Below are positions 21,957 through 27,732 of a stretch of 27,732 bases of DNA, in pieces. The stretch comes from a virus. The first letter of the stretch is position 1. Each line of letters opens with the position of its first letter. Position numbers and translations under genes: made by a program. The notes beneath the pieces are model-generated. The model was given only the letters and a program-made list of their open reading frames with translations, was not told the DNA's origin and searched no databases. The stretch is from the IMG/VR virus record IMGVR_UViG_3300030012_001302, positions 1-27,732 of that record, one strand, 5' to 3'.

Positions 21957-22547
21957 ATGGCATTATCAAGTTTAACAGTAGACAAGTGTAACAGAGTAGC
22001 AGGCGGTATTAAGCGTCTTCTTATCTGTGACCTTGCAAAAATTTCAAGCATAACGTTTGACGTAACTGCGTCTAATCACGCTGTAACAGACATTGACTTT
22101 GCTGCCACAGGTGCAGGTGAAGGCTTTGTTGAATTTACCTTTAAGAAAGGCGAAGCACGTTACGAGTCTAATACAGAGCGTCAGGACAACGGAGTAGACG
22201 TTACAACCGTCAACATCTTTATGAACGTTCCTGCACCTACATCTGCACAGCTTTACTCTTTAGAGCAATTGCGTGACACTTGTGAGTTGGTTGCAGTTGT
22301 ACAAGAGTTTGGTTCAACTACCTTGCTTCGTGTATTAGGTGCTGACCAAGCAGAAAATGGAACACTTGAGTTTAACTCATTAAATGGTGGTTCAGGTTCT
22401 GTACGAACAGATGCTAACACTTTTGAATTAAACATAATGGGAATGCAAGAGCAGCCTCCATTTGTTTTAACGTCATTAACGACAGGCAGTGGATCAACTA
22501 CTGACCAAGCCGAAATGATTGCAGAGTTGTTAACACCAACTGAATAA
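21957..22547 (+). CDS. Major tail (tube) protein
   Basis: This 196-aa protein starts 27 nt after the capsid gene behind an A/T-rich leader. It begins SLTVDKCNRVAGGIKRLLIC, then ISSITFDVTASNHAVTDIDF, YESNTERQDNGVDVTTVNIF, LVAVVQEFGSTTLLRVLGAD and SGSVRTDANTFELNIMGMQE. This is the strand pattern of tail tube proteins of Bacteroidota siphophages, where the unit opens with a 'GG...' turn and ends with a domain against the neighbouring subunit. The codon use shares the GCT/TCT/CGT preference of the capsid gene, consistent with high expression. Its place next to the capsid gene and not beside the tape measure is unusual. Confidence 0.7.
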   Translation: MALSSLTVDKCNRVAGGIKRLLICDLAKISSITFDVTASNHAVTDIDFAATGAGEGFVEFTFKKGEARYESNTERQDNGVDVTTVNIFMNVPAPTSAQLYSLEQLRDTCELVAVVQEFGSTTLLRVLGADQAENGTLEFNSLNGGSGSVRTDANTFELNIMGMQEQPPFVLTSLTTGSGSTTDQAEMIAELLTPTE

Positions 22548-22548
22548 T

Positions 22549-22938
22549 ATGTCTTGCAACTGCAAGGTAAAATCACAATACAGAGGTAAGTCTGTCTCCT
22601 TAATTGGGGACAGGCTAACCCTTGTATTTCCCTTAGATGGCTCAAATCCCTACAATGAAGAAACCTGTAAACAATACCCTAAATTCTTTGAATGCCTTTC
22701 AGATACTAAACCTGCTAGACGAAAGTCACGAAAAGCCGACAATGGGGTCGGAGATAGTGGGGTATCGAGGGACAAAGTGGATAAAGTGGGGAGAGGACGG
22801 AAACGCAGGTCTGTTTCCTCAGAGGATAGCGGAAGCGTATCAGAACAGCAAAACGCTGAGAGCAGTCCTAACGCAGAAGAGCAACCTAGTAGCGTCCGAC
22901 CTGAAGACGGAGAACGAGAGCCTACAAAAGAAGATTGA
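22549..22938 (+). CDS. Small protein overlapping the portal gene out of frame
   Basis: This 129-aa reading frame starts 1 nt after the tail-tube stop. The N-terminal half (MSCNCKVKSQYRGKSVSLIG, then FPLDGSNPYNEETCKQYPKF) looks like an ordinary small domain with cysteines at 3, 5 and 40. From about residue 55 it is a low-complexity Lys/Arg then Ser/Glu-rich tail. The last 302 nt are also the start of the portal gene in the +1 frame, so either the tail is truly dual coding or only the first part is functional. No ATG in the portal frame avoids the overlap completely, and the conserved portal start lies inside it. The function is unknown. Confidence 0.62.
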   Translation: MSCNCKVKSQYRGKSVSLIGDRLTLVFPLDGSNPYNEETCKQYPKFFECLSDTKPARRKSRKADNGVGDSGVSRDKVDKVGRGRKRRSVSSEDSGSVSEQQNAESSPNAEEQPSSVRPEDGEREPTKED

Positions 22939-24223
22939 TAAGTTTACAAGTCCTAAGACTCATTACGATCTTAGACAACTTATCTATCGCGTTGCTTTAG
23001 ACGTACAACTACACGGAGAGGGCTTTATTAAAGAAGTCAGATACATAGAGTACGCAGGCAACACACCAATTAAGGAACGTAGCTTTGCAATGCACTTAGA
23101 TGCAAGTCAAGTACGTTTTGCGTCCGATGTTGACGAATACCTTGAGCCAACAGGCGTATGGGTTTCTAAGAATTGGGCGCACTATTCACGCAACGAGTAC
23201 CGACCTTATAGACTACCTTTATCAGGGTATGGCTATGAGGATTTTTACGATGAGCAAGACCGAGTGTTTAAGAAGGTTTGTGTGCATCGTGTAGGTGACT
23301 ACGAGCCTGCAATGCAAGTATATGGCCGAGCCAATTGGACAGGTGCGTATTACGATGCAATCCTTGAGAATCTATTGCCTCGTTTCAATTACACGCATTT
23401 ACAGAACTCTATACATCTAAGTGGTATCCTAAACGTAGAGATGCCGTTCACACCTGATGACGATACTGCAACAGAAATTCGTGACCGTATCCGTGAGCAA
23501 CTTAAAGGCGAGTCTGCATTTGGGCCGTCTACACCTGTGAACATTTCAGGAGGCGATGGTAAGTTGTCACTTGTACAATACAACCTACCTACTGACGGAG
23601 CATTTAAGGACTTAGGTCGTACTTGTGAGCGTAACATTATAATGGCAGCAGGATGGCATCCGTCACTTATGGGCGTTGAGGAAGCAGGCAAACTTGGCAA
23701 TACACGTGAAATAGAGAATCACCACAGACGAGTGATGCAATACGAAATCGAGCCATTACAAGAGAAGATACTGCACACCTACCTGCACACCTTAGAAGGC
23801 ACGGAGTACTACGAACTTGCAGAGCAGTCTCCAATTATGTTTGAGAACAAGCCAATGTTTACAGCACTTGACTATGTAAGCCAAGCCAAGATTGACCTTG
23901 CTGTTCCTGTTGAGGAAGTGCAAAGAGAACTTGGATATGTTGCTGAAGGCGAAGATGAAGAGCCTGCGGTAGGTGCAATGTCTCTTGAAGATGTCAGACG
24001 ATTACTTGAGGTTTATGGTACAGCAGTACGTGCAGGAGGTGTCACGCCAAATGTAGCAGACGAAGCAGCATTGCGTAAGTTAATGAACTTGCCGCAGATG
24101 AATGGCGATGTGCGACAAGGATGGATTGACGAGAAAGGTGTACGTAAACCAACAACGCTCAAGAGTCCAAGCCAAAACGTTGAGGAGGTAAGTGATGAAG
24201 CAACAGAACAAAACGAAGAGTAA
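22637..24223 (+). CDS. Portal protein
   Basis: This 528-aa protein forms the dodecameric ring through which DNA enters the head. Recognisable stretches are EIVGYRGTKWIKWGEDGNAG (38-57), RAVLTQKSNLVASD, LIYRVALDVQLHGEGFIKEV, a YDAILENLLPRFNYTHLQNS helix, and NIIMAAGWHPSLMGVEEAG (about 334-352) followed by GNTREIENHHRRVMQYEIEP. These are the usual portal core of Bacteroidota phages. The start at 22637 may be replaced by ATG 22742, just ahead of the conserved IVGYRG; both lie within the upstream gene. The C-terminus is acidic (VEEVSDEATEQNEE). It overlaps the next gene by 1 nt. It is found downstream of the capsid gene and not between terminase and protease. Confidence 0.88.
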   Translation: MAQIPTMKKPVNNTLNSLNAFQILNLLDESHEKPTMGSEIVGYRGTKWIKWGEDGNAGLFPQRIAEAYQNSKTLRAVLTQKSNLVASDLKTENESLQKKIDKFTSPKTHYDLRQLIYRVALDVQLHGEGFIKEVRYIEYAGNTPIKERSFAMHLDASQVRFASDVDEYLEPTGVWVSKNWAHYSRNEYRPYRLPLSGYGYEDFYDEQDRVFKKVCVHRVGDYEPAMQVYGRANWTGAYYDAILENLLPRFNYTHLQNSIHLSGILNVEMPFTPDDDTATEIRDRIREQLKGESAFGPSTPVNISGGDGKLSLVQYNLPTDGAFKDLGRTCERNIIMAAGWHPSLMGVEEAGKLGNTREIENHHRRVMQYEIEPLQEKILHTYLHTLEGTEYYELAEQSPIMFENKPMFTALDYVSQAKIDLAVPVEEVQRELGYVAEGEDEEPAVGAMSLEDVRRLLEVYGTAVRAGGVTPNVADEAALRKLMNLPQMNGDVRQGWIDEKGVRKPTTLKSPSQNVEEVSDEATEQNEE

Positions 24224-24681
24224 TGGCATTAATGACAGCATCCGATATAGTAACAGAAGCGTTTTACGCTAACTTTGATCCTGCCGACATTAAGGCACGA
24301 TTCATTGACTTGATTGAGGACAACACGATTAAGCCTATTCTTGGCGATACGTTGTATGCCTCTGTAAGCGGTGGGAGTCCATCTGCTGACGAAATAACGC
24401 TAAGGGATACCTACGTCAAGCCTTTGCTTGCTTATGGCGTTAAATCGCTTGTATTGGCTAATAACAGCCCACGCATCAGCAACGTTGGTGCAGCATATCC
24501 AAACACACCAAACGCAACCGCAACCAATGAAGCAAGAATGGTTGCACACAAACAAAACGAAACCTTAGTTCAGCAACTACGTCAACGACTAATTGACTAC
24601 CTACGTGACAATGCAAACACGTATGGATGGTCTGAACAAAACAATTCCGATTTTATCACCAATTCAATATTTGTAGTATGA
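24223..24681 (+). CDS. Head-tail adaptor (gp6/gp15-like connector)
   Basis: This 152-aa protein's start shares one nucleotide with the portal stop. It is predicted helical: TASDIVTEAFYANFDPADIK, then IKPILGDTLYASVSGG, LLAYGVKSLVLANNSPRISN and QQLRQRLIDYLRDNANTYGW. The IKPxLGDxLY and YLxxNxxxYx motifs are those of connector proteins of Bacteroidota phages that bind under the portal. The context next to the portal supports this. It is followed by an ATGA overlap. Confidence 0.72.
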   Translation: MALMTASDIVTEAFYANFDPADIKARFIDLIEDNTIKPILGDTLYASVSGGSPSADEITLRDTYVKPLLAYGVKSLVLANNSPRISNVGAAYPNTPNATATNEARMVAHKQNETLVQQLRQRLIDYLRDNANTYGWSEQNNSDFITNSIFVV

Positions 24682-24893
24682 GTTCATTAATAGAATTTAT
24701 CCAAGTTTGGGGATGGCAGATTGCCACTATCCTCCTAGGTGCTGTCGTGTTCTATGACCGATACATTGCACCATTAACTAAAACCAAGAAAGACGATGAG
24801 ATACTTGAGCGCATACTTGAGCTATTGCCTGATGCAATCGAGGAACGTCTATTTGTAGAAAAAGAGGAGGAGGACAAGAAGAGTGCTGAGTAA
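24678..24893 (+). CDS. Small single-pass membrane protein
   Basis: This 71-aa protein has a short N-terminus, one membrane-spanning segment (about 9-26, QVWGWQIATILLGAVVFY), then a charged helical tail (KTKKDDEILERILELLPDAIEER). It begins in an ATGA overlap with the adaptor gene and ends with an 11-nt overlap with the next gene. It is the first gene of a block leading to the holin, so it may be a spanin- or antiholin-like partner. No family is assigned. Confidence 0.72.
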   Translation: MSSLIEFIQVWGWQIATILLGAVVFYDRYIAPLTKTKKDDEILERILELLPDAIEERLFVEKEEEDKKSAE

Positions 24894-25092
24894 GTTTCTT
24901 GCCTCGATTATAGAGTTCTTTGCAGGAATTGGTAAGGCTCTGCCAACAATAGCAGACAACCAAAGAACACGCTTAGAGATTAAGCGACCTGCAAAAGAAG
25001 CACGTGCTAAACTACGTGCAACTCGAATCAAGAGGAGGCAATTACGAGCAGACCGTAAACTTCGCAAACGTGCAAAGAAGAGTGATACATAA
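24883..25092 (+). CDS. Small basic protein before the holin
   Basis: This 69-aa protein uses a GTG start at 24883 that overlaps the previous stop by 11 nt; no ATG is available. The first 22 residues (MLSKFLASIIEFFAGIGKAL) are amphipathic-hydrophobic. The rest is a strongly basic helix (AKLRATRIKRRQLRADRKLR) with over 20 Lys/Arg. Membrane-active plus cationic is a common layout for lysis accessories, but this is only a description; no family is recognised. Confidence 0.6.
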   Translation: MLSKFLASIIEFFAGIGKALPTIADNQRTRLEIKRPAKEARAKLRATRIKRRQLRADRKLRKRAKKSDT

Positions 25093-25462
25093 AGGCATAC
25101 TTACAACGATACTTACAGCAATTGGATGGTTCTTGCTACCTATTGCGTGGTATCTTGTATTTACTATTGCCTTAGTGTTTGCTGATCTTTACACAGGATG
25201 GCGTGCATCTAATATGCGCTTTATTAGTCGAGGTGTGCGTAAAAGCATTGACAAGGCCATTGCTTATTTTATTGCTATATTAATTGCACACGCATTTGAC
25301 CTTTTGTATTTGCCTGATGGCAGACTAATCGTATCATTTGCAGTTAGCAGTATAATCGCATCGACTGAGATGCTTAGTGTTTATGAGAACATACAACGGC
25401 ATACAGGGACAGGGTTACTATCAGCAGTCAAAAAGTATCTCAATGGTAATCCTAAATCCTGA
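25082..25462 (+). CDS. Holin (phage_holin_4-like)
   Basis: This 126-aa protein has two or three hydrophobic spans: GWFLLPIAWYLVFTIALVFA (15-34), AIAYFIAILIAHAFDLLYL (about 59-77) and LIVSFAVSSIIASTEML. FADLYTGWRASNMRFISRGV (33-52) with RKSIDKAIAY matches the D-x-x-TG...A...SRxxRxxxxKxxxY core of phage_holin_4-type holins. I take the GTG at 25082 as the start because it gives the same 11-nt overlap seen at 24883 and 11099 and leaves a clean N-terminal helix. A longer reading from 25004 adds 26 residues lying over the upstream gene. It would open the membrane for the signal-less endolysin at 5668. Confidence 0.75.
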   Translation: MIHKGILTTILTAIGWFLLPIAWYLVFTIALVFADLYTGWRASNMRFISRGVRKSIDKAIAYFIAILIAHAFDLLYLPDGRLIVSFAVSSIIASTEMLSVYENIQRHTGTGLLSAVKKYLNGNPKS

Positions 25463-26024
25463 GGGTGGAGGTACTATTGCAGGCCTATATAATGGAAAAC
25501 ACTCTCCTGAGTTTAGACACGGTATCCTTAACGGTGGTAATTTTAGTCGTTGGATATGCAATGATCTTCAAAGAGAGTTAGATTACGAGGCAATACATTA
25601 CACGAGCATCTGCCCTGAACTAAGCAACGTGTCAGAGTGTACACGTGTACAGCGTTTAAACAGCTACACAATGGCATACGACACCTTTGCCTTATCTATC
25701 TATACAGGAACACACGAACGTTCAGGAATACGCATCTTAGGCAACATCCGTGAACGTAGCGAAGAAATAGGCGAGTTGCTTTATGAAGAGATGTCTATAA
25801 ATATGGAAGGTTGGCAAATGCCTGTGGACAAAGTTTGCTATGATTTGGAACACGAGCATTCTATTTTAAAGAAACCAAAATGTGCGTCTTTTGTTATATA
25901 TGCAGGAAGTGTTGACCTATACTATGATTATAGTCGAATGATTAACTTGCAGTTTCAGGAGTCGCTTGTTGGTGCATTATTTAATACAATCAAAACTATA
26001 TGTCAGAAATCAGGCCAAGACTAA
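25443..26024 (+). CDS. Amidase_3-like protein lacking catalytic residues
   Basis: This 193-aa protein follows the layout of N-acetylmuramoyl-L-alanine amidase type 3: a first strand VILNPEGGG (2-10) where active members have LDPGHGG, then GKHSPEFRHGILNGGNFSRW (18-37) where the zinc-binding Glu is expected, and TFALSIYTGTH (81-91) where they have LSIHxN. The late 'vE.gF.sN' strand is FVIYAGSVDL. So all three zinc ligands and the catalytic Glu appear replaced. It may be a cell-wall-binding pseudoenzyme or a regulator of lysis. I use ATG 25443 (20-nt overlap with the holin) because it begins at the first conserved strand. The family assignment is by pattern and moderately certain. Confidence 0.6.
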   Translation: MVILNPEGGGTIAGLYNGKHSPEFRHGILNGGNFSRWICNDLQRELDYEAIHYTSICPELSNVSECTRVQRLNSYTMAYDTFALSIYTGTHERSGIRILGNIRERSEEIGELLYEEMSINMEGWQMPVDKVCYDLEHEHSILKKPKCASFVIYAGSVDLYYDYSRMINLQFQESLVGALFNTIKTICQKSGQD

Positions 26025-26710
26025 GCGGACAACGCAGGAAAGCATTTGAAAATCTAACACGTGATGAACGAAGGATTCTTGTTATTGGAGACATACACGA
26101 GCCATTTTCTCTTGATGGATATTTGGGATTTTGTCAAGACGTTTATAATAGGCACAATTGCAATCAAGTTATATTTATTGGAGATATTATAGATAACCAC
26201 TATGCCTCGTATCACGAGACAAGTCCTAATGGATTAGGTGGAGGCGATGAATTGCAATATGCTATTGACAGAGTAAAGGATTGGGCAAATGCTTTTCCTG
26301 TTGCTGATGTTACCGTGGGCAATCACGATCGGATTGTAATGAGGCGTGCATTTAGTAGTGCAATTCCGCAACAATGGATAAAGTCATACAATGAGGTGCT
26401 TGGCACAAATTGGAATTGGACAGACAGAGTAGTTTACGACAACGTTCAGTACGTACACGGTGAAGGAGGTACGGCACGAACACGAGCCAAGAATGATATG
26501 CAGTCAACCGTACAAGGACACATACACACACAAGCTTACACCGAGTGGATGGTTGGCAACAAGTTTAAGATATTTGCAATGCAAGTAGCTTGTGGCATAA
26601 ATCGTGAAAGCTATGCTATGGCATACGCTAAAAACTACAAGAAGCAAGCTATTGGTTGTGGTGTTGTTATCGGAGGACACACAGCGATTAATTGTTTGAT
26701 GGATTTGTAG
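26000..26710 (+). CDS. Calcineurin-like metallophosphoesterase
   Basis: This 236-aa protein's dimetal motifs are complete: GDIHEP (30-35), GDIIDNH (61-67), GNHDR (107-111), a later VHGEGG and GHIHTQ. These coordinate two metal ions in phosphodiesterases and phosphatases. The N-terminus (MSEIRPRLSGQRRKAF) is basic. Substrates of phage members are uncertain: cyclic nucleotides used in host defence, nucleic acid ends or small phosphates are all possible. It overlaps the preceding gene by 25 nt and is followed after 13 nt by a nuclease-like gene. Confidence 0.88.
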   Translation: MSEIRPRLSGQRRKAFENLTRDERRILVIGDIHEPFSLDGYLGFCQDVYNRHNCNQVIFIGDIIDNHYASYHETSPNGLGGGDELQYAIDRVKDWANAFPVADVTVGNHDRIVMRRAFSSAIPQQWIKSYNEVLGTNWNWTDRVVYDNVQYVHGEGGTARTRAKNDMQSTVQGHIHTQAYTEWMVGNKFKIFAMQVACGINRESYAMAYAKNYKKQAIGCGVVIGGHTAINCLMDL

Positions 26711-26723
26711 TATATTTCGCCTA

Positions 26724-27134
26724 ATGCGTTTTGAAACAGACAAAGATTTACAACGAGAAGAAAAAGCGATACAACGCTTTGTCAGCCTGTTTGGTGGCAG
26801 TTACAACAAGCTAGGGCCGCACGATGTAGACTATGCAGTATACGACAAGCACGACAGGCTTATATCGTTTGTAGAGGTTAAAGGCAGAAACAAAACTATT
26901 GCACGAGCATTCCCTTTGCCTATTGCTTGTCGCAAAATTCAAAAGCTAAGACAAAAACAACTAAACCCTGTAATCATTTGGGATTGCCTTGACGGATACA
27001 TCTACGGCAAACTGAACCACATCAAAGGCGTGGAAAGGATAGGAGGCAGAAAGCCAAGAGAAGGTGCAACAAATGACATCGAGTGGATGACGTATTATTC
27101 TAATAAAAGTCAGTTTACGATCATTAAGCACTAG
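26724..27134 (+). CDS. PD-(D/E)XK-like nuclease
   Basis: This 136-aa protein has HDVDYAVYD (33-41) and FVEVKGR (49-55), giving the D-x(n)-E-x-K active-site arrangement (D34 or D36, E51, K53) of restriction-like nucleases. A helix with Glu (13) precedes it, as in the fold. The C-terminal half is basic (KIQKLRQKQL) and ends on a strand. The small single-domain size fits Holliday-junction or VRR-like phage nucleases. The stop codon shares the four bases CTAG (27131-27134) with the stop of the convergent minus-strand frame. It starts 13 nt after the phosphoesterase. Confidence 0.72.
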   Translation: MRFETDKDLQREEKAIQRFVSLFGGSYNKLGPHDVDYAVYDKHDRLISFVEVKGRNKTIARAFPLPIACRKIQKLRQKQLNPVIIWDCLDGYIYGKLNHIKGVERIGGRKPREGATNDIEWMTYYSNKSQFTIIKH

Positions 27135-27732
27135 AGACTACCTGAAGCGTATATCTGTCCGTATTTCATAAACTCTAAAAGACAAGCTTGATAGGTGTGT
27201 TCTATGACACTTCCTTGTTCAGCAGGCTTTGCAAATATACCTGCGGATGCAAGCCGAGCAACCATCGTAGTCCATCCAAAGTTATATTTGGGAGCAGACG
27301 AGTTGCTTTTTTCGTGAGTTCTGTCAAAGAAGGCAGGGTATCCTTCTTGAATGTGTGATTGAACAAAAGAAAAAAAAAGGAGGCGGATAGTATTGCGTCC
27401 ATATTGACATCCTTCCAATCTTCTAGTCTACGTGCAAACTCTACGTCATTAACTTCGACAGGGCCACGAGCAAACGCAGCCAACAAAAGGAGTCCTACAT
27501 CTGCATTGCTATTGCTATCGTACTCTGAATCTTGTAAAAACTTCATTGCATCGTTGGCATTTTCCCAATCTCCGACCGTCATAAACGGCTTGTCACCTGC
27601 TTGTGCTTTGCCTAACATTGGTATTTCATACATTACATCGTTGTGCCAAAACTCTTTGACCTCAGGCATCTCCTCCATCCACATTATAAGGTTGCCAAGT
27701 ATAGCAGAGAACTCCATAATGTTGGCCTCGTT
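27131..27732 (-). CDS. Tail-assembly-chaperone-like protein, C-terminal part, with -1 frameshift
   Basis: This is the continuation of the gene starting at 281. In frame 0 it passes MEFSAILGNLIMWMEEMPEV, YEIPMLGKAQAG, GDWENANDAMKF, LLLLAAFARGPVEV and AILSASFFF, then ends at 27202 (236 aa). At the T9 run (27378-27370 read on the minus strand) the -1 frame opens and continues to 27131: SFVQSHIQEGYPAFFDRT, then KYNFGWTTMVARLASAGIF and VIEHTYQACLLEFMKYGQIY, for a total near 260 aa. The FF stop-over followed by an FGW..LA..G segment is the arrangement of tail-assembly chaperones of the G/GT kind. Leu codons favour the -1 frame after the run (the frame-0 tail is rich in CTG/CTC, rare elsewhere here). 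The lone minus orientation and distance from the tape measure are unusual for such a protein, so the name is tentative. Confidence 0.65.
27370..27378 (-). promoter_or_regulatory. Candidate -1 frameshift (slippery) site
   Basis: On the minus strand the codons read TCC TTT TTT TTT CTT, a nine-T run that contains the T-TTT-TTT slippery heptamer in the correct phase (X XXY YYZ). Slipping back one base joins the frame-0 gene to the downstream -1 frame. I did not identify a stimulatory hairpin after it by eye. A one-base homopolymer error would give the same picture. Confidence 0.5.
27632..27732. repeat. Terminal direct repeat, right copy
   Basis: This repeats 1-101 with a single T/C difference at 27634 against 3. 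Removing one copy gives a circle of about 27,631 bp in which the minus-strand gene is continuous. Confidence 0.93.

Noticed and set aside
27202-27370. Frame-0 tail as the only true end of the minus-strand gene
   Set aside because: It leaves a 67-nt gap to the convergent gene and is rich in CTG/CTC Leu codons that are rare in this genome, while the -1 frame ends exactly at the shared CTAG. It is kept only as the possible short product.
1-27732. Temperate lifestyle genes (integrase, excisionase, CI-like repressor)
   Set aside because: No tyrosine or serine recombinase motif and no clear repressor was seen; the small HTH protein at 19012 and the DnaA-IV-like protein are not enough to argue for lysogeny.

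Overview
The window is a complete or near-complete genome of a tailed, siphovirus-type bacteriophage. Its first 101 bases recur at the end (27632-27732) with one mismatch, so the molecule closes into a circle of about 27.63 kb. The single minus-strand gene spans the junction. The host is most likely a member of the Bacteroidota. The evidence is that starts are A/T-rich and mostly lack an AGGAGG Shine-Dalgarno site, the best early promoter candidate has the TTG-N19-TAnnTTTG shape of that phylum, and several proteins (initiator-like protein, protease with an N-terminal extension, tail tube, adaptor) resemble Bacteroidota phage proteins by pattern. This host call is inference. No integrase, excisionase or repressor is recognisable, so a lytic lifestyle is the simplest reading.

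Layout on the circle, all plus strand except the last item. (1) Early and replication genes, 360-5644: small unknown proteins, a Rad52/Sak-like annealing protein, a stand-alone DnaA-domain-IV-like protein, a helicase-loader/initiator-like protein that carries an 11-bp iteron array inside its gene, a DnaB-type helicase, a Cys-rich mini-protein, SSB and an HNH-type protein. (2) Lysis block 1, 5668-7126: amidase_2 endolysin, a 22-residue hydrophobic peptide and a secreted M23 peptidase. (3) ParB-like protein, terminase small and large subunits and a DNA methyltransferase, 7123-9926. (4) The only large gene-free stretch, 9927-10257, with a minus-directed terminator, a perfect inverted repeat and a second 11-bp iteron array matching the one in the initiator gene. 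(5) Neck and tail genes, 10258-19191, including a LamG-tipped tail protein and the tape measure. (6) Head genes, 19224-24681: protease fused to a scaffold-like tail, major capsid protein, tail tube, portal and adaptor. (7) Lysis block 2, 24678-26024: small membrane and basic proteins, a holin and a degenerate amidase. (8) A metallophosphoesterase and a PD-(D/E)XK-like nuclease, 26000-27134. (9) The minus-strand gene, which looks like a tail-assembly chaperone with a -1 frameshift at a T9 run.

Genes are packed head to tail with ATGA, TAATG or 8-26 nt overlaps, suggesting long translationally coupled transcripts. The most interesting points are the matched iteron arrays (candidate replication origin), the candidate programmed frameshift in the lone minus-strand gene, a roughly 300-nt out-of-frame overlap between the portal gene and its upstream neighbour, a lysis-module amidase that has lost its catalytic residues, and a permuted head-gene order. 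All family calls come from reading motifs by eye; no database search was possible.
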